Source of the DNA: Rhodobacteraceae bacterium D3-12
Lineage (GTDB): Bacteria > Pseudomonadota > Alphaproteobacteria > Rhodobacterales > Rhodobacteraceae
NCBI GenBank assembly: GCA_025916135.1
Contig: CP104793.1
Coordinates: 1,364,001 to 1,428,000, forward strand
Length of the DNA stretch: 64,000 nucleotides
Direction: 5' to 3'
Shown: piece by piece, positions 25,463 to 33,756 of the stretch
How the letters are laid out: each line of letters starts with the position of its first letter
Numbering within the stretch: the first letter of the stretch is position 1
Notes under the pieces: model-generated
Database searches by the model: none
Told to the model about the DNA's origin: nothing
The model's input: the letters and a program-made list of their open reading frames with translations, nothing else
Position numbers and translations under genes: made by a program

Positions 25463-27076
25463 TTACTCCTTGCCCGTGGCGCGGCGCAGGGCGGCGCGGA
25501 AGAGGCTTTCGTTCCAAGTGTCGCGGCGGGCGGCTACGTGCTGATCCGGGCGAATGAGGTAGACGCCGGAGGTGGCGCTGCCGAGGTAGCGGTCCTTGAG
25601 CGCGAGGGTTTTGTCATCCTTGAGCGAAAGCGCAAGGCGGGTGACTTCGATGCCGTCTTCCTCGAACCGGTCGGGCGCGTCGGCGTCGATTGTCAGCAGG
25701 GTGAAGCGGTTGGCGAGCTTTGGCAGCAGGAACCCATCGGCCAACGGGGCGTCGATAGCTGGTGCGCCCGGACGGGTGCGTTGGGGGGCGCCTTCGAGCG
25801 CGTCAGCCGAATTCAGCGGCGAGCCGTCATAGACGCAAGGCACCGAGAGGCGTCCGGAGTTGACGAGGGGGCGGGCGAATTCATGCATCTCGGAGAGGTC
25901 AAGCACCGCATCGCGCAGGATACGCGACATCGCGGATTTCGGGGTGATGAAATCGGTCGAGCGGGTGGAGTTGAGGATGTTCTCTTCGGCGCCGTGGATG
26001 CGCTCGACATCATAGCTTTCGAGCAGCGATTCCGGGGCTTTGCCGTCCATCACCAGTTTGAGTTTCCAGATCAGGTTGTCGGTGTCCTGCACCCCGGAAT
26101 TGGCACCGCGCGCCCCGAAGGGCGAGACCTGATGTGCGCTGTCGCCAGCAAAGAGCACGCGGCCATGGCGGAATTTCTCCATCCGGCGGCATTGGAAGGT
26201 ATAGATCGAGGACCATTCCAGTTGATACTCGATATCCTCGCCGAGCATGGCGCGCAGGCGTTTGTCGATGTTCTGGGGCTCGAGTTCCTTGTCCTTGTCA
26301 ATGTCCCAGCCGAGTTGGAAGTCGATGCGCCAGACATTGTCGGGCTGCTTGTGCAGGAGGGCGGATTGGCCGCGGTTGAAGGGCGGGTCGAACCAGAACC
26401 AGCGCTCGGTCGGGAAATCGGCGTCCATCACCACATCGGCGATCAGGAAGTTATCCTCAAACACGCGACCGACAAAATCGAGGCCAAGCATCCGCCGGGT
26501 GGGGGAGCCGGCCCCGTCGCAGGCGATGAGCCAGTCGGCTTCGAGCATATAGGGGCCTTCGGGCGTGCCGATTTCGAGGCGGGCGTGATCGTCGTGATTG
26601 CCGATCGCCTCGACCCGGTTTTTGCCGCGAATTTCGATGGGGGCGCCTTGGGCCTGCAACTCGCGGGCGCGCTTCACGAGGTATTCTTCGAAGTAATATT
26701 GCTGGAGGTTGATAAAGGCAGGGAATTCGTGGCCCTTCTCCGGCAGGAGGTTGAAGTCATAGACTTCGCGTTCGTCAAAGAAGACTTTGCCCACGTCCCA
26801 TTTGACGCCTTTTTCCACCATCTCGTGGCCACAGCCGAGCCGGTCCATGATTTCGAGCGGGCGTTTGGCAAAACAGATGGCGCGGGAGCCGAAGGAAACC
26901 TTGTCATTGTCGTCAAGCACCACGACCGGGACGCCGTTTTGGGCGAGGTCGATGGCGGCGGCGAGACCGATTGGGCCGGCGCCGATGATGACCACAGGGT
27001 GGCGCACGATCGCGGCGGAATCCTGATCGGGAGAACGCTCATAGGGATAAATCGGAACTTCGAAAATCTTGTTCAT
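25463..27076 (-). CDS. FAD-dependent aromatic monooxygenase
   Basis: The 537-residue protein belongs to the PHBH/MhpA class of single-component flavin hydroxylases. It has the N-terminal GxGxxG fold PVVIIGAGPIGLAAAIDLA, the DG motif in LIACDGAGSPTRRMLGL and the GD motif in GRVLFAGDSAHQVSPFGARGANSG. A C-terminal thioredoxin-like domain follows. It hydroxylates an aromatic ring using NAD(P)H and O2. Next to homogentisate genes, a 3-hydroxyphenylacetate- or 4-hydroxyphenylacetate-type hydroxylation to homogentisate is possible but not proved. GGAGGAG lies before the ATG. It is separated from the MBL gene by 158 bp with a strong hairpin. Confidence 0.87.
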   Translation of the reverse strand: MNKIFEVPIYPYERSPDQDSAAIVRHPVVIIGAGPIGLAAAIDLAQNGVPVVVLDDNDKVSFGSRAICFAKRPLEIMDRLGCGHEMVEKGVKWDVGKVFFDEREVYDFNLLPEKGHEFPAFINLQQYYFEEYLVKRARELQAQGAPIEIRGKNRVEAIGNHDDHARLEIGTPEGPYMLEADWLIACDGAGSPTRRMLGLDFVGRVFEDNFLIADVVMDADFPTERWFWFDPPFNRGQSALLHKQPDNVWRIDFQLGWDIDKDKELEPQNIDKRLRAMLGEDIEYQLEWSSIYTFQCRRMEKFRHGRVLFAGDSAHQVSPFGARGANSGVQDTDNLIWKLKLVMDGKAPESLLESYDVERIHGAEENILNSTRSTDFITPKSAMSRILRDAVLDLSEMHEFARPLVNSGRLSVPCVYDGSPLNSADALEGAPQRTRPGAPAIDAPLADGFLLPKLANRFTLLTIDADAPDRFEEDGIEVTRLALSLKDDKTLALKDRYLGSATSGVYLIRPDQHVAARRDTWNESLFRAALRRATGKE

Positions 27077-27175
27077 GGTGGTCTCCTCCGAAGGGCAACT
27101 GTGCGGCGGGATGGGGTCAGGGTCTCACAGCTTGGCGCGATGGCCCTTGATCTAGGTCAGGCCGGTAATTTGGCC

Positions 27176-27225
27176 GCCGGTGCGGGTGGCCCCGCCATAT
27201 CTGGCGAGGCGCAGCCCGCACCGGC
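27176..27225. terminator. Hairpin between MBL and monooxygenase genes
   Basis: GCCGGTGCGGG (27176-27186) and its perfect complement CCCGCACCGGC (27215-27225) form an 11-bp GC-rich stem with a 28-nt loop. It follows the MBL stop on the minus strand and may end or weaken transcription from fahA/MBL into the monooxygenase. No T-run follows. Confidence 0.5.
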
Positions 27226-27234
27226 GTGGTGTGC

Positions 27235-28185
27235 TTAGCTTTGCAGGGCTTCCCACATCTCGATATCGCGCTGGGCGGTCCAGATGCGGGGCGTGTCGAT
27301 GCCGCGGGCTTCGTCATAGGCGCGGGCCACGTTGAATGGCAGGCAATGCTCGTAAATTGCGTAGTCCTTGAACTTGGGGTCACAGGTTTCGCGCACCGCG
27401 TCCCATGCTTCTTTGAGCGAACCGCCACGGGCGGCGACACGGGCGGCGGGTTTGTAGGTGCTTTCGACAAAGTCGCGGGTGTTTTCGATCGCGGCGTTGA
27501 CCATTTCACGACCCATAAGCGCATCGCCCCGGCCCGGCGCGATGGCGTCGACGTCGAACCATTTGATGTTGTCGAGCGTGTCGCCCCAATCGGCGAAATG
27601 CCCGTCGCCGCAATAGCAGGCGGAGTGGTATTCAACGATGTCGCCGGTGAACATGACGTTCTGGTCCGGCACGTGGATCACCGCATCGCCCGCCGTGTGG
27701 GCGCGACCAAGGTGCATGATGTCAACGCGGCGGTTGCCGAGATAGACGGTCATCGCATCCGAGAAGGTGGTGGTGGGGTAGGTCAGGCCGGGGATGCTTT
27801 CGTGGCCTTCAAACAGGCGCGGGAAGCGTTGGAATTCGCTGTCCCAGTCTTCCTGACCGCGTTCGACGACCATGGAACGGGCGGTGTCGGACATGATGAT
27901 CTGATCGGCGCCAAAGGCCGAGGCGCCCAGCACGCGCACGGCGTGGTAATGGGTGAGCACGACATGCGAGATCGGCTTGTCGGTCACGCTGCGCACGCAG
28001 TCGATGACTTTTTGCGCGAGGCGCGGGGTGGCTTGGGCTTCGACGATCATGACGCTTTCGTCGCCGATGATCACGCCGGAGTTCGGGTCGCCTTCGGCGG
28101 TGAAAGCGTAGAGACCTTCGCCGACTTCGGTGAAGGAGATTTCTTTTTCGGTCATGTCGCCTTGGGATGCGAATGCTTTGGCCAT
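27235..28185 (-). CDS. MBL-fold hydrolase-like protein with altered metal site
   Basis: The 316-residue protein is a metallo-beta-lactamase-fold member. The core has VMIVEAQATPRLAQKVIDCV, the metal motif region VVLTHYHAVRVLGASAF, the second His in MHLGRAHTAGDAVIH and the bridging Asp in NVMFTGDIVEYHS. Usual HxHxDH has become HYHAVR, and the last His region reads AIAPGRGDAL and not PGHG. At least one metal ligand set is therefore incomplete. The ATG at 28185 follows AAGGAAATACACC. In this operon a role opening or hydrolysing a lactone or ester of an aromatic intermediate seems plausible, but is inferred only from context. Confidence 0.78.
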   Translation of the reverse strand: MAKAFASQGDMTEKEISFTEVGEGLYAFTAEGDPNSGVIIGDESVMIVEAQATPRLAQKVIDCVRSVTDKPISHVVLTHYHAVRVLGASAFGADQIIMSDTARSMVVERGQEDWDSEFQRFPRLFEGHESIPGLTYPTTTFSDAMTVYLGNRRVDIMHLGRAHTAGDAVIHVPDQNVMFTGDIVEYHSACYCGDGHFADWGDTLDNIKWFDVDAIAPGRGDALMGREMVNAAIENTRDFVESTYKPAARVAARGGSLKEAWDAVRETCDPKFKDYAIYEHCLPFNVARAYDEARGIDTPRIWTAQRDIEMWEALQS

Positions 28186-28215
28186 GGTGTATTTCCTTTT
28201 TCGAGTGTCGCGAGA

Positions 28216-28271
28216 GGTGGGGTGAAACCCCACCCTACGGAGTAGGTTGTAGGGTGGGGTTTCACCCCACC
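28216..28271. repeat. Inverted pair of intergenic palindromic repeats, copies 3 and 4
   Basis: A full 25-bp unit (28216-28240) identical to those at 6966 and 9286 is followed, 8 nt on, by an inverted copy (28249-28271, beginning GTAGGGTGGGGTTTCACC). The head-to-head pair could itself form a long hairpin. It lies between the fahA stop (-) and the MBL start (-). Confidence 0.75.
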
Positions 28272-28277
28272 TGTCTC

Positions 28278-29534
28278 TTATCGTGCGTAGGGGTCTTCCA
28301 GCGCTGGCAGGACGGTGCCTGTGCATTCACCAAAGCCGATGGTGTAGCCATCGCCATGGGCCGCGCCCGAGAGGGTGAGCGTGTCGCCGTCTTCGAGGAA
28401 GGTGCGTGTGTCGCCGGTGTCGAGTGTGAGGGGCTCCTTGCCGCCCCAGCTCAGCTCTAACAGGGAGCCGCGTTCCGGTTTGGTGGGGCCGGAGATGGTG
28501 CCGGAGCCGAGCAGGTCGCCCGGTGTCATCGGGCAGCCGGATGTGGTGTGATGGGCCAGTTGCTGAGCCGCAGAAAAATACATCTGGTTATAGTTGGTGC
28601 GCGCGATGGTGGAGGCATCTTTGCCTTCGGGTGCCAGCGTGACCGAGAGGTCGATGTCATAGAGCATCGGGCCGGTGTCCTTGAGGTGCGGCAACAGTTC
28701 AAATTCACGTTCCGGCGTGTTGCAGCGGAAGGGCGCGAGGGCGGCGGATGTCACGATCCACGGGCTGATTGATGTGGCGGTCGCCTTGGCCTGAAACGGG
28801 CCGAGGGGCTGGTATTCCCAAGCCTGGATGTCGCGCGCGGACCAGTCGTTGAGCAGCACGTAGCCGAAGATGTTGGCATCGGCTTCGTCAACGGTGATCG
28901 GGCCGTCTGAGGCCTGACCGACGATGGCGCCCATTTCGAGTTCGAGATCGAAGCGGCGGCACGGCAGGAAGGCGGGCAGGTCGTGATCGGGCGATTTGAG
29001 CTGCCCCCACGGGCGGCGCACATCGGTGCCGGAGACCACCACAGACGACGCGCGACCGTTGTAGCCGATCGGGATGTGCAACCAGTTCGGCGGCAGCGCG
29101 TTTTCAGCGCCGCGGAACATGGTGCCGACGTTGACGGCGTGGTTTTTACCGGCATAGAAATCGGTGTATTCCGCCACCAGGCAGGGCAGGTGCATTTCTG
29201 CGTCAGCCTGAGCGATTAGCAGTGGTTCGGCGGCGGCCTGATCTGCGGAGCTTTCGGCGAGGATCTCGGTCAGGCGGGCGCGCAGGGCGTCCCAGAGCGC
29301 GGGGCCTTCTTCCATCACCTCGTTCCAGAACGGCACGTCAAAGAGCGGCACGTCAGCGAGGGTGATCAGCCCGGCCTCTTCTGCGGCGGCCATGTCGAGG
29401 ATCATGTCACCGATGGCGACACCGCAGCGCGGATCGAGCGTATCGGTTGAAAACACGCCATAGGGCAAGTTGTTGAGGGGGAACGGGTGTTTCGGGTCAT
29501 TGGCCGAAGTTACCCAAGATTTCGATAGGGTCAT
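28278..29534 (-). CDS. fahA: Fumarylacetoacetase
   Basis: The 418-residue protein hydrolyses fumarylacetoacetate to fumarate and acetoacetate, the last step of Tyr/Phe/homogentisate degradation. The N-terminal SH3-like domain starts WVTSANDPKHPFPLNNLPYGVF. The catalytic domain has VAEYTDFYAGKNHAVNVG, containing the metal and catalytic His region, DLELEMGAIVG, the active-site NDWSARDIQAWEYQPLGPF, and SGCPMTPGDLLGSGTISGP. All are close to eukaryotic and bacterial FAH. Length is normal (about 420). The ATG at 29534 has AAGGAA upstream. It is next to hmgA on the same strand, but no maleylacetoacetate isomerase gene is beside it here. Confidence 0.95.
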   Translation of the reverse strand: MTLSKSWVTSANDPKHPFPLNNLPYGVFSTDTLDPRCGVAIGDMILDMAAAEEAGLITLADVPLFDVPFWNEVMEEGPALWDALRARLTEILAESSADQAAAEPLLIAQADAEMHLPCLVAEYTDFYAGKNHAVNVGTMFRGAENALPPNWLHIPIGYNGRASSVVVSGTDVRRPWGQLKSPDHDLPAFLPCRRFDLELEMGAIVGQASDGPITVDEADANIFGYVLLNDWSARDIQAWEYQPLGPFQAKATATSISPWIVTSAALAPFRCNTPEREFELLPHLKDTGPMLYDIDLSVTLAPEGKDASTIARTNYNQMYFSAAQQLAHHTTSGCPMTPGDLLGSGTISGPTKPERGSLLELSWGGKEPLTLDTGDTRTFLEDGDTLTLSGAAHGDGYTIGFGECTGTVLPALEDPYAR

Positions 29535-29555
29535 TTGGTATTCCTTGATTTGGAA

Positions 29556-29615
29556 AAGGTGGGTTGGCACCCACCTTACGGTGTGCGGCAGGGCGGGTGA
29601 AACCCACCGATCTGC
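29556..29615. repeat. Two degenerate copies of the intergenic palindrome
   Basis: Between hmgA and fahA, GGTGGGTTGGCACCCACC with a CTTACGG-like tail (29558 onward) and, some 20 bp on, GGCGGGTGAAACCCACC match the repeat family with changes. They keep the stem but alter the loop or one arm, which fits compensating sequence drift of a hairpin. Confidence 0.55.
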
Positions 29616-29621
29616 GACACG

Positions 29622-30982
29622 CTATTTCTTGCCCGGTGTGCCGTCGAACTTTTTCTCGATGTCTGTCCAGCAGTCGATGTAATCGTCCTGCAGGGGCGCC
29701 TCGTTGGCGGCAAAGCCTGTGAGGTGCTGCGGGAAGCGGGTTTCAAACATGAACGACATGGTATTGTCGAGCTTGTCCGGGCCGAGATTGGCGTTGGACG
29801 CGCCCTCAAAAGCGTTCTTGTCCGGGCCGTGGGGCAGCATCATGTTGTGCAGCGACATGCCGCCGGGGATGAACCCCTGTGGCTTGGCGTCATACTGGCC
29901 ATAGATGTTGCCCATCAGCTCGGACATGATGTTCTTGTGATACCACGGCGGGCGGAAGGTATCTTCGGCCACCATCCAGCGTTCGCGGAACAGCACAAAG
30001 TCGATATTCGCGGTGCCCGGCTGACCGGAGGGCGCGGTGAGCACGGTGAAGATCGACGGGTCCGGGTGGTCGAACAGGATCGAGCCGACCGGGCAATAGG
30101 TGCGCAGGTCGTATTTCACCGGCGCGTAGTTGCCGTGCCACGCGACCACATCGAGCGGCGAGTGGCCGATTTTGGTTTCATGAAACTGGCCGCACCATTT
30201 GATGGTGACGGTCGAGGGCGTTTCGCGGTCCTCAAACGCGGCAACCGGCGCTTTGAAGTCGCGCGGGTTGGCCATGCAGTTGGCGCCAATCGGGCCGCGA
30301 CCGGGGAGTTCGAATTTCTGGCCGTAGTTTTCGCAGACAAAACCACGCGCCGGACCGTCGAGCACTTCGACGCGATAGAGCAGCCCGCGCGGAAGGATGG
30401 CGATTTCCTGAGGCTCGAGGTCGATGATGCCGAGTTCGGTGCAAAAACGCAGGCGGCCTTCTTGGGGCACCACCAGCAATTCGGAATCGGCGGAATAGAA
30501 GTAGGCGTCCTTCATCGAGGCGGTCACGAGATAGATGTGCGACGCCATGCCGACTTGGGTGTTTACGTCGCCGGCGGTGGTCATGGTGCGCATGCCGGTG
30601 AGCCAGGTCAACTGCTCTTCGGAGTGGGGCACGGGCCCCAGCGGTATTGGCCGAGCGAGACCACGTCGGGGTCAACATGCGGGGCCGATTTCCACAAGGG
30701 CAGGTCAATTTTCGTATAGCGGTGCGAGTGTTTGACCGACGGGCGGATGCGGTAGCACCATGTGCGCTCGTTCTGGTGGGATGGCGCGGTGAAGGCGGTG
30801 CCGGAGAGCTGCTCGCCGTAAAGGCCGTAGTTGCATTTCTGCGGCGAGTTCATGCCTTGGGGCAGCGCGCCTGGCAGGGCTTCGGTTTCGTAGTCATTGC
30901 CAAAGCCGGGCATATAGCCCTCATGCGGGCCGGGCAGAGAGGGGGCCTGTGTCATGTCATGGGGGAAGGTATGTGTGTTCAT
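29622..30982 (-). pseudogene. hmgA: Homogentisate 1,2-dioxygenase, split by a frameshift
   Basis: The N-terminal portion (from ATG 30982: ...[20 protein letters not shown]..., then [20 protein letters not shown]) and the larger C-terminal portion ([64 protein letters not shown]) are unmistakable HmgA. The latter holds the iron ligands (two His and a Glu) of this cupin dioxygenase. The frame breaks near 30633-30635: one extra C on the coding strand gives [17 protein letters not shown]. Repaired length is 453, normal. No other defect is visible, so an assembly error is the simplest explanation. The enzyme opens homogentisate to maleylacetoacetate. Divergent from a MarR-type regulator. Confidence 0.85.
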
Positions 30983-31017
30983 CGCGCGAGTCTCCTTTCG
31001 GGTCGTTGCGGAGTTAA

Positions 31018-31041
31018 CGGTTGAATTTGTAACTAACAACC
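31018..31041. promoter_or_regulatory. Possible operator between hmgA and MarR regulator
   Basis: GGTTG and CAACC bracket an AT-rich 13-nt core in the 74-bp divergent region, an imperfect symmetry of the size expected for a MarR-type dimer. The TTGAAT at 31021 could be part of a promoter. The match is weak. Confidence 0.3.
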
Positions 31042-31056
31042 ATCAAACTGTGTTCT

Positions 31057-31500
31057 ATGAGCATATCAGATGATTTCGATTTACAGAACTTCTTGCCGTA
31101 TTTGTTGAATCAGGCGGCAGAGGAAAGCAGTTTGGCGTTCCAGCAGGTCTATAAGGGGCGCTATGGCATGTTGCGCACCGAGTGGCGGGTTCTGTTTCAC
31201 CTTGGCATTTATGGTCGGATGACTGCGCGCGAGATCGGGCATCGCTCGAAAATGCACAAGACCAAGATCAGCCGGGCCGTGGCGAAGCTTGCCGAGCGGC
31301 GATTCGTGACGCGCGAGCGCGACGAAGACGACCGGCGGCTTGAGCTTTTGGAGCTTACGCAGGCGGGGCAGCGGGCGTATCGGGATTTGCGTCAGGTCGC
31401 GATGGCTTACGACGCAAAGCTGTCGGCGCGGTTCAGCGACGAGGAAAACGCTTTGTTGCGCCGATTGCTGCGGCAATTGGGCGAGAGCGGAGCGGGCTAG
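31057..31500 (+). CDS. MarR-family transcriptional regulator
   Basis: The 147-residue protein has a MarR winged helix: LRTEWRVLFHLGIYGRMTAREIGHRSKMHKTKISRAVAKLAERRFVTRERDEDDRR, with the DxR wing signature (EDDRRLELLELT). It is divergent from hmgA with 74 bp between, so it is probably the local regulator of the homogentisate genes. It would be released by an aromatic effector such as homogentisate, as for HmgR-type MarR proteins. It is followed by a 65-bp gap to the DMT gene on the same strand. Confidence 0.85.
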   Translation: MSISDDFDLQNFLPYLLNQAAEESSLAFQQVYKGRYGMLRTEWRVLFHLGIYGRMTAREIGHRSKMHKTKISRAVAKLAERRFVTRERDEDDRRLELLELTQAGQRAYRDLRQVAMAYDAKLSARFSDEENALLRRLLRQLGESGAG

Positions 31501-31564
31501 GCTTGGCCGTTTAGCCATGCGATGGGGCTGGACATTGCGCCCGCCTTGGTCATTGTCCGGCACC

Positions 31565-32419
31565 ATGACAGATCAGACCAAAGGATTGCTGTTCACGCTG
31601 ATGGGCGTGTTGTTCGTTGTGCCGGATTCGCTTTTTGTGCGGCTGATCGCGGCGGATGCGCTTGTTATTGCGTTTTGGCGCGGGGCGATTTCGGGCGGGG
31701 CGATTTTGGTGTGGCTGGTTTTGACGCGCGGGTTTGAGCCGTTTCGCGCGCTTTTAGGCACCGGGTTTTACGGTCTGTTTTATTCGCTGATCACTGGCGC
31801 GGCGGGGATTTTCTTTGTCTCGGCGGTGAGCCTGACGTCGGTGGCGAATGTGGTGTTGATCCTCGCTTCTATGCCGGTGTTTGCAGCGATCTATAGCTGG
31901 CTGTTTTTGGGAGAGCGGGTGTCGCGGCGGATGGTGCGCACGATGATCGCGGTGGCGATTGGGATCGCTGTGATCGCCTATGGCTCGGGCGAGACCGAAG
32001 GGGCGCATTGGTCAGGGGATTTGATCGCGCTGAGCCTGTCGGCGCTGTTTGCGGCGGGGCTAACGGCGGCGCGGCGGGTGAGGCATGTGTCGATGGTTCC
32101 GGGCGCGGCGCTGGGCTATGTGTTCTGGTCGCTGGTGCTGTTGGCGTTTGTCGCACCGATGCAGGTGCCAGAGGGGCAATGGGGGCTGGTGGCGTTACAC
32201 GGCTTGCTGATCTCGGTCAGCGGGATCGGGCTGGCGTTGGGGCCGCGATACATCCCAAGCGCAGAGGTGGGATTGTTGATCTTGCTGGAATCGGTGCTGG
32301 CGCCGCTGTTGGTCTGGGCGATGGTCGGAGAGGCACCGGGAGGCTATGCGCTGGTGGGCGGGGCCATCGTGATCGGGGCTTTGGCGGTGTACAATTTAAG
32401 CGCGTTGAGGCGGGGGTGA
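31565..32419 (+). CDS. DMT/EamA-family permease
   Basis: The 284-residue protein has ten hydrophobic helices arranged as two EamA repeats: residues about 1-135 (LLFTLMGVLFVVPDSLFVRL..., SVANVVLILASMPVFAAIYSWLFLGERV) and about 150-284 (GLALGPRYIPSAEVGLLILLESVLAPLLVWAMVGEAP). This is the drug/metabolite transporter pattern, usually exporting metabolites. The substrate is unknown. I use the ATG at 31565, whose helix begins at once; the reading frame is open further upstream but covers the MarR gene. Confidence 0.85.
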   Translation: MTDQTKGLLFTLMGVLFVVPDSLFVRLIAADALVIAFWRGAISGGAILVWLVLTRGFEPFRALLGTGFYGLFYSLITGAAGIFFVSAVSLTSVANVVLILASMPVFAAIYSWLFLGERVSRRMVRTMIAVAIGIAVIAYGSGETEGAHWSGDLIALSLSALFAAGLTAARRVRHVSMVPGAALGYVFWSLVLLAFVAPMQVPEGQWGLVALHGLLISVSGIGLALGPRYIPSAEVGLLILLESVLAPLLVWAMVGEAPGGYALVGGAIVIGALAVYNLSALRRG

Positions 32420-32570
32420 GGGGTTGGCAAGGTCGGATTAGAGACCATGCGGGACATTTGCTGTGCTCGGCTGTCGCCGAGCCGCGGGGTGGCGTTCCAG
32501 CCCGTTGAGCATGGCACTTTATCTCGGCCAAAGCCTCGTAACCTGAATACTATGCGCCAAGCCTAACCAA

Positions 32571-32627
32571 ATCGCCGCCCCGGGGGCGGGTCGGCGATAG
32601 CCCGGCACCTGCGGTGCTGTTCGGGCT
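32571..32627. terminator. Tandem hairpins between convergent genes
   Basis: ATCGCCG (32571) pairs with CGGCGAT (ending 32598), immediately followed by AGCCCG (32599-32604) pairing with CGGGCT (32622-32627). The rest of the 255-bp gap between the DMT gene (+) and mipZ (-) shows nothing else. The paired-hairpin layout recalls 20430-20491. Confidence 0.45.
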
Positions 32628-32674
32628 GGGCACTCAGCGGCTGTTTCGTCTGTAAATCTGCCGAAGGCCTTCGC

Positions 32675-33484
32675 TCAGAAATCCACGCTCACACCCGGCA
32701 GGTTTAGAGATTTCATAAGGTCGCGAAGCTCTTGGCGGGCGGCAACATTCGAGATGTTGAGCTGCTTGACGCCGATGTCCTTGAGGTCGAGCAGGGTCAG
32801 GCCACGGGGGAAAAGTTCGCGGAAGATCACCCGTTCGTTAAAGCCCGGCGCGACACGGAATCCGATGCGCTTGGAGAGCTTTTCCAGTGCGTGCTCCATC
32901 TTTTCCTTGTTGACCATACGTTGCGCCCCAAGCCGGTTGCGCAAAACGATCCAGTCGATCGGTTTGAGGCCGGCCTGAGCGCGCAATTGGCGGGCGGACC
33001 AGACCATTTCGGAATAGACCGAGGGGCCGAGGATGGTGTCGCCGTCGCTGTCGACATGGGCGAGCAGGTCGAAATCGACGAAGCTGTCGTTCAGCGGCGT
33101 GATGAGCGTGTCGGCGAGGCTGTGCGCCACTTGCGACAGGCGGGTGTGCGAGCCGGGGCAGTCGATCAGGATGAAGTCGTTATCCGGGTCGAGCGCAGCC
33201 ACGGCGGCAGAAAGGCGGTGGTCATAGATATTCTCACCGGGCTTGAGTTGCGATTTATCAATCTCGGGCAGATCATGGTATTCGGCGCCGGGCAGGGACA
33301 GGCCGGATTTATCCATGAAACGACGCCGATTTTCGGAGTAACGGCCAAAGGTTTTTTGTCTGAGGTCAAGATCAAGCGCCGAGATCGAATGACCAAGCCG
33401 CGCCAAGGCGGTGGCGACATGCATGGAGACAGTGGATTTACCTGCTCCGCCTTTTTCATTTCCCACGACGATAATATGCGCCAT
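32675..33484 (-). CDS. mipZ: Division-plane positioning ATPase MipZ
   Basis: The 269-residue ParA-family ATPase opens with the deviant Walker A IIVVGNEKGGAGKSTVSMHVATAL. LDLDLRQKTFGRYSENR is the switch I-like DLRQxT signature typical of MipZ, and FILIDCPGSH is the Walker B/switch II region. MipZ forms a gradient from the cell poles through ParB and inhibits FtsZ assembly, placing division at midcell in Alphaproteobacteria. Length is close to Caulobacter MipZ (274). It is alone on the minus strand, divergent from dctP. Confidence 0.92.
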   Translation of the reverse strand: MAHIIVVGNEKGGAGKSTVSMHVATALARLGHSISALDLDLRQKTFGRYSENRRRFMDKSGLSLPGAEYHDLPEIDKSQLKPGENIYDHRLSAAVAALDPDNDFILIDCPGSHTRLSQVAHSLADTLITPLNDSFVDFDLLAHVDSDGDTILGPSVYSEMVWSARQLRAQAGLKPIDWIVLRNRLGAQRMVNKEKMEHALEKLSKRIGFRVAPGFNERVIFRELFPRGLTLLDLKDIGVKQLNISNVAARQELRDLMKSLNLPGVSVDF

Positions 33485-33583
33485 TGCCCGTATGCCCCCG
33501 AATTTCTGCCGGTTTTTCGCCTGTGAGCCGATTGCGGCCCGATTTTATCGCGATCTGCGCCTGCCTGCGCGATGCGTGAATTG

Positions 33584-33603
33584 GACACACTATATGTTGT
33601 GTC
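33584..33603. promoter_or_regulatory. Possible operator in the mipZ-dctP divergent region
   Basis: GACACA (33584-33589) and TGTGTC (33598-33603) form an inverted repeat with an 8-nt AT-rich spacer, the only clear symmetry in the 272-bp region. It lies about 150 bp before dctP. The binding protein is unknown. Confidence 0.35.
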
Positions 33604-33756
33604 ACAGCGTTTGCAAAGCGGAACTGGCGGGTGAAACGCTTAAATCCCAGGCAAGAGTGTTGTGGTGATACTTGTGGGCTTGGCAGGGGCGACGGGGCAA
33701 GTTAGGCTTGCCACCAAGCGGTCCGGGGAGTGGCCGCAACAATGGGAGAAACACTT

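Noticed and set aside
25538-27238. A 566-codon open frame antisense to the FAD monooxygenase
   Set aside because: It mirrors the real gene on the other strand, lacks family signatures and has no sensible ribosome site.
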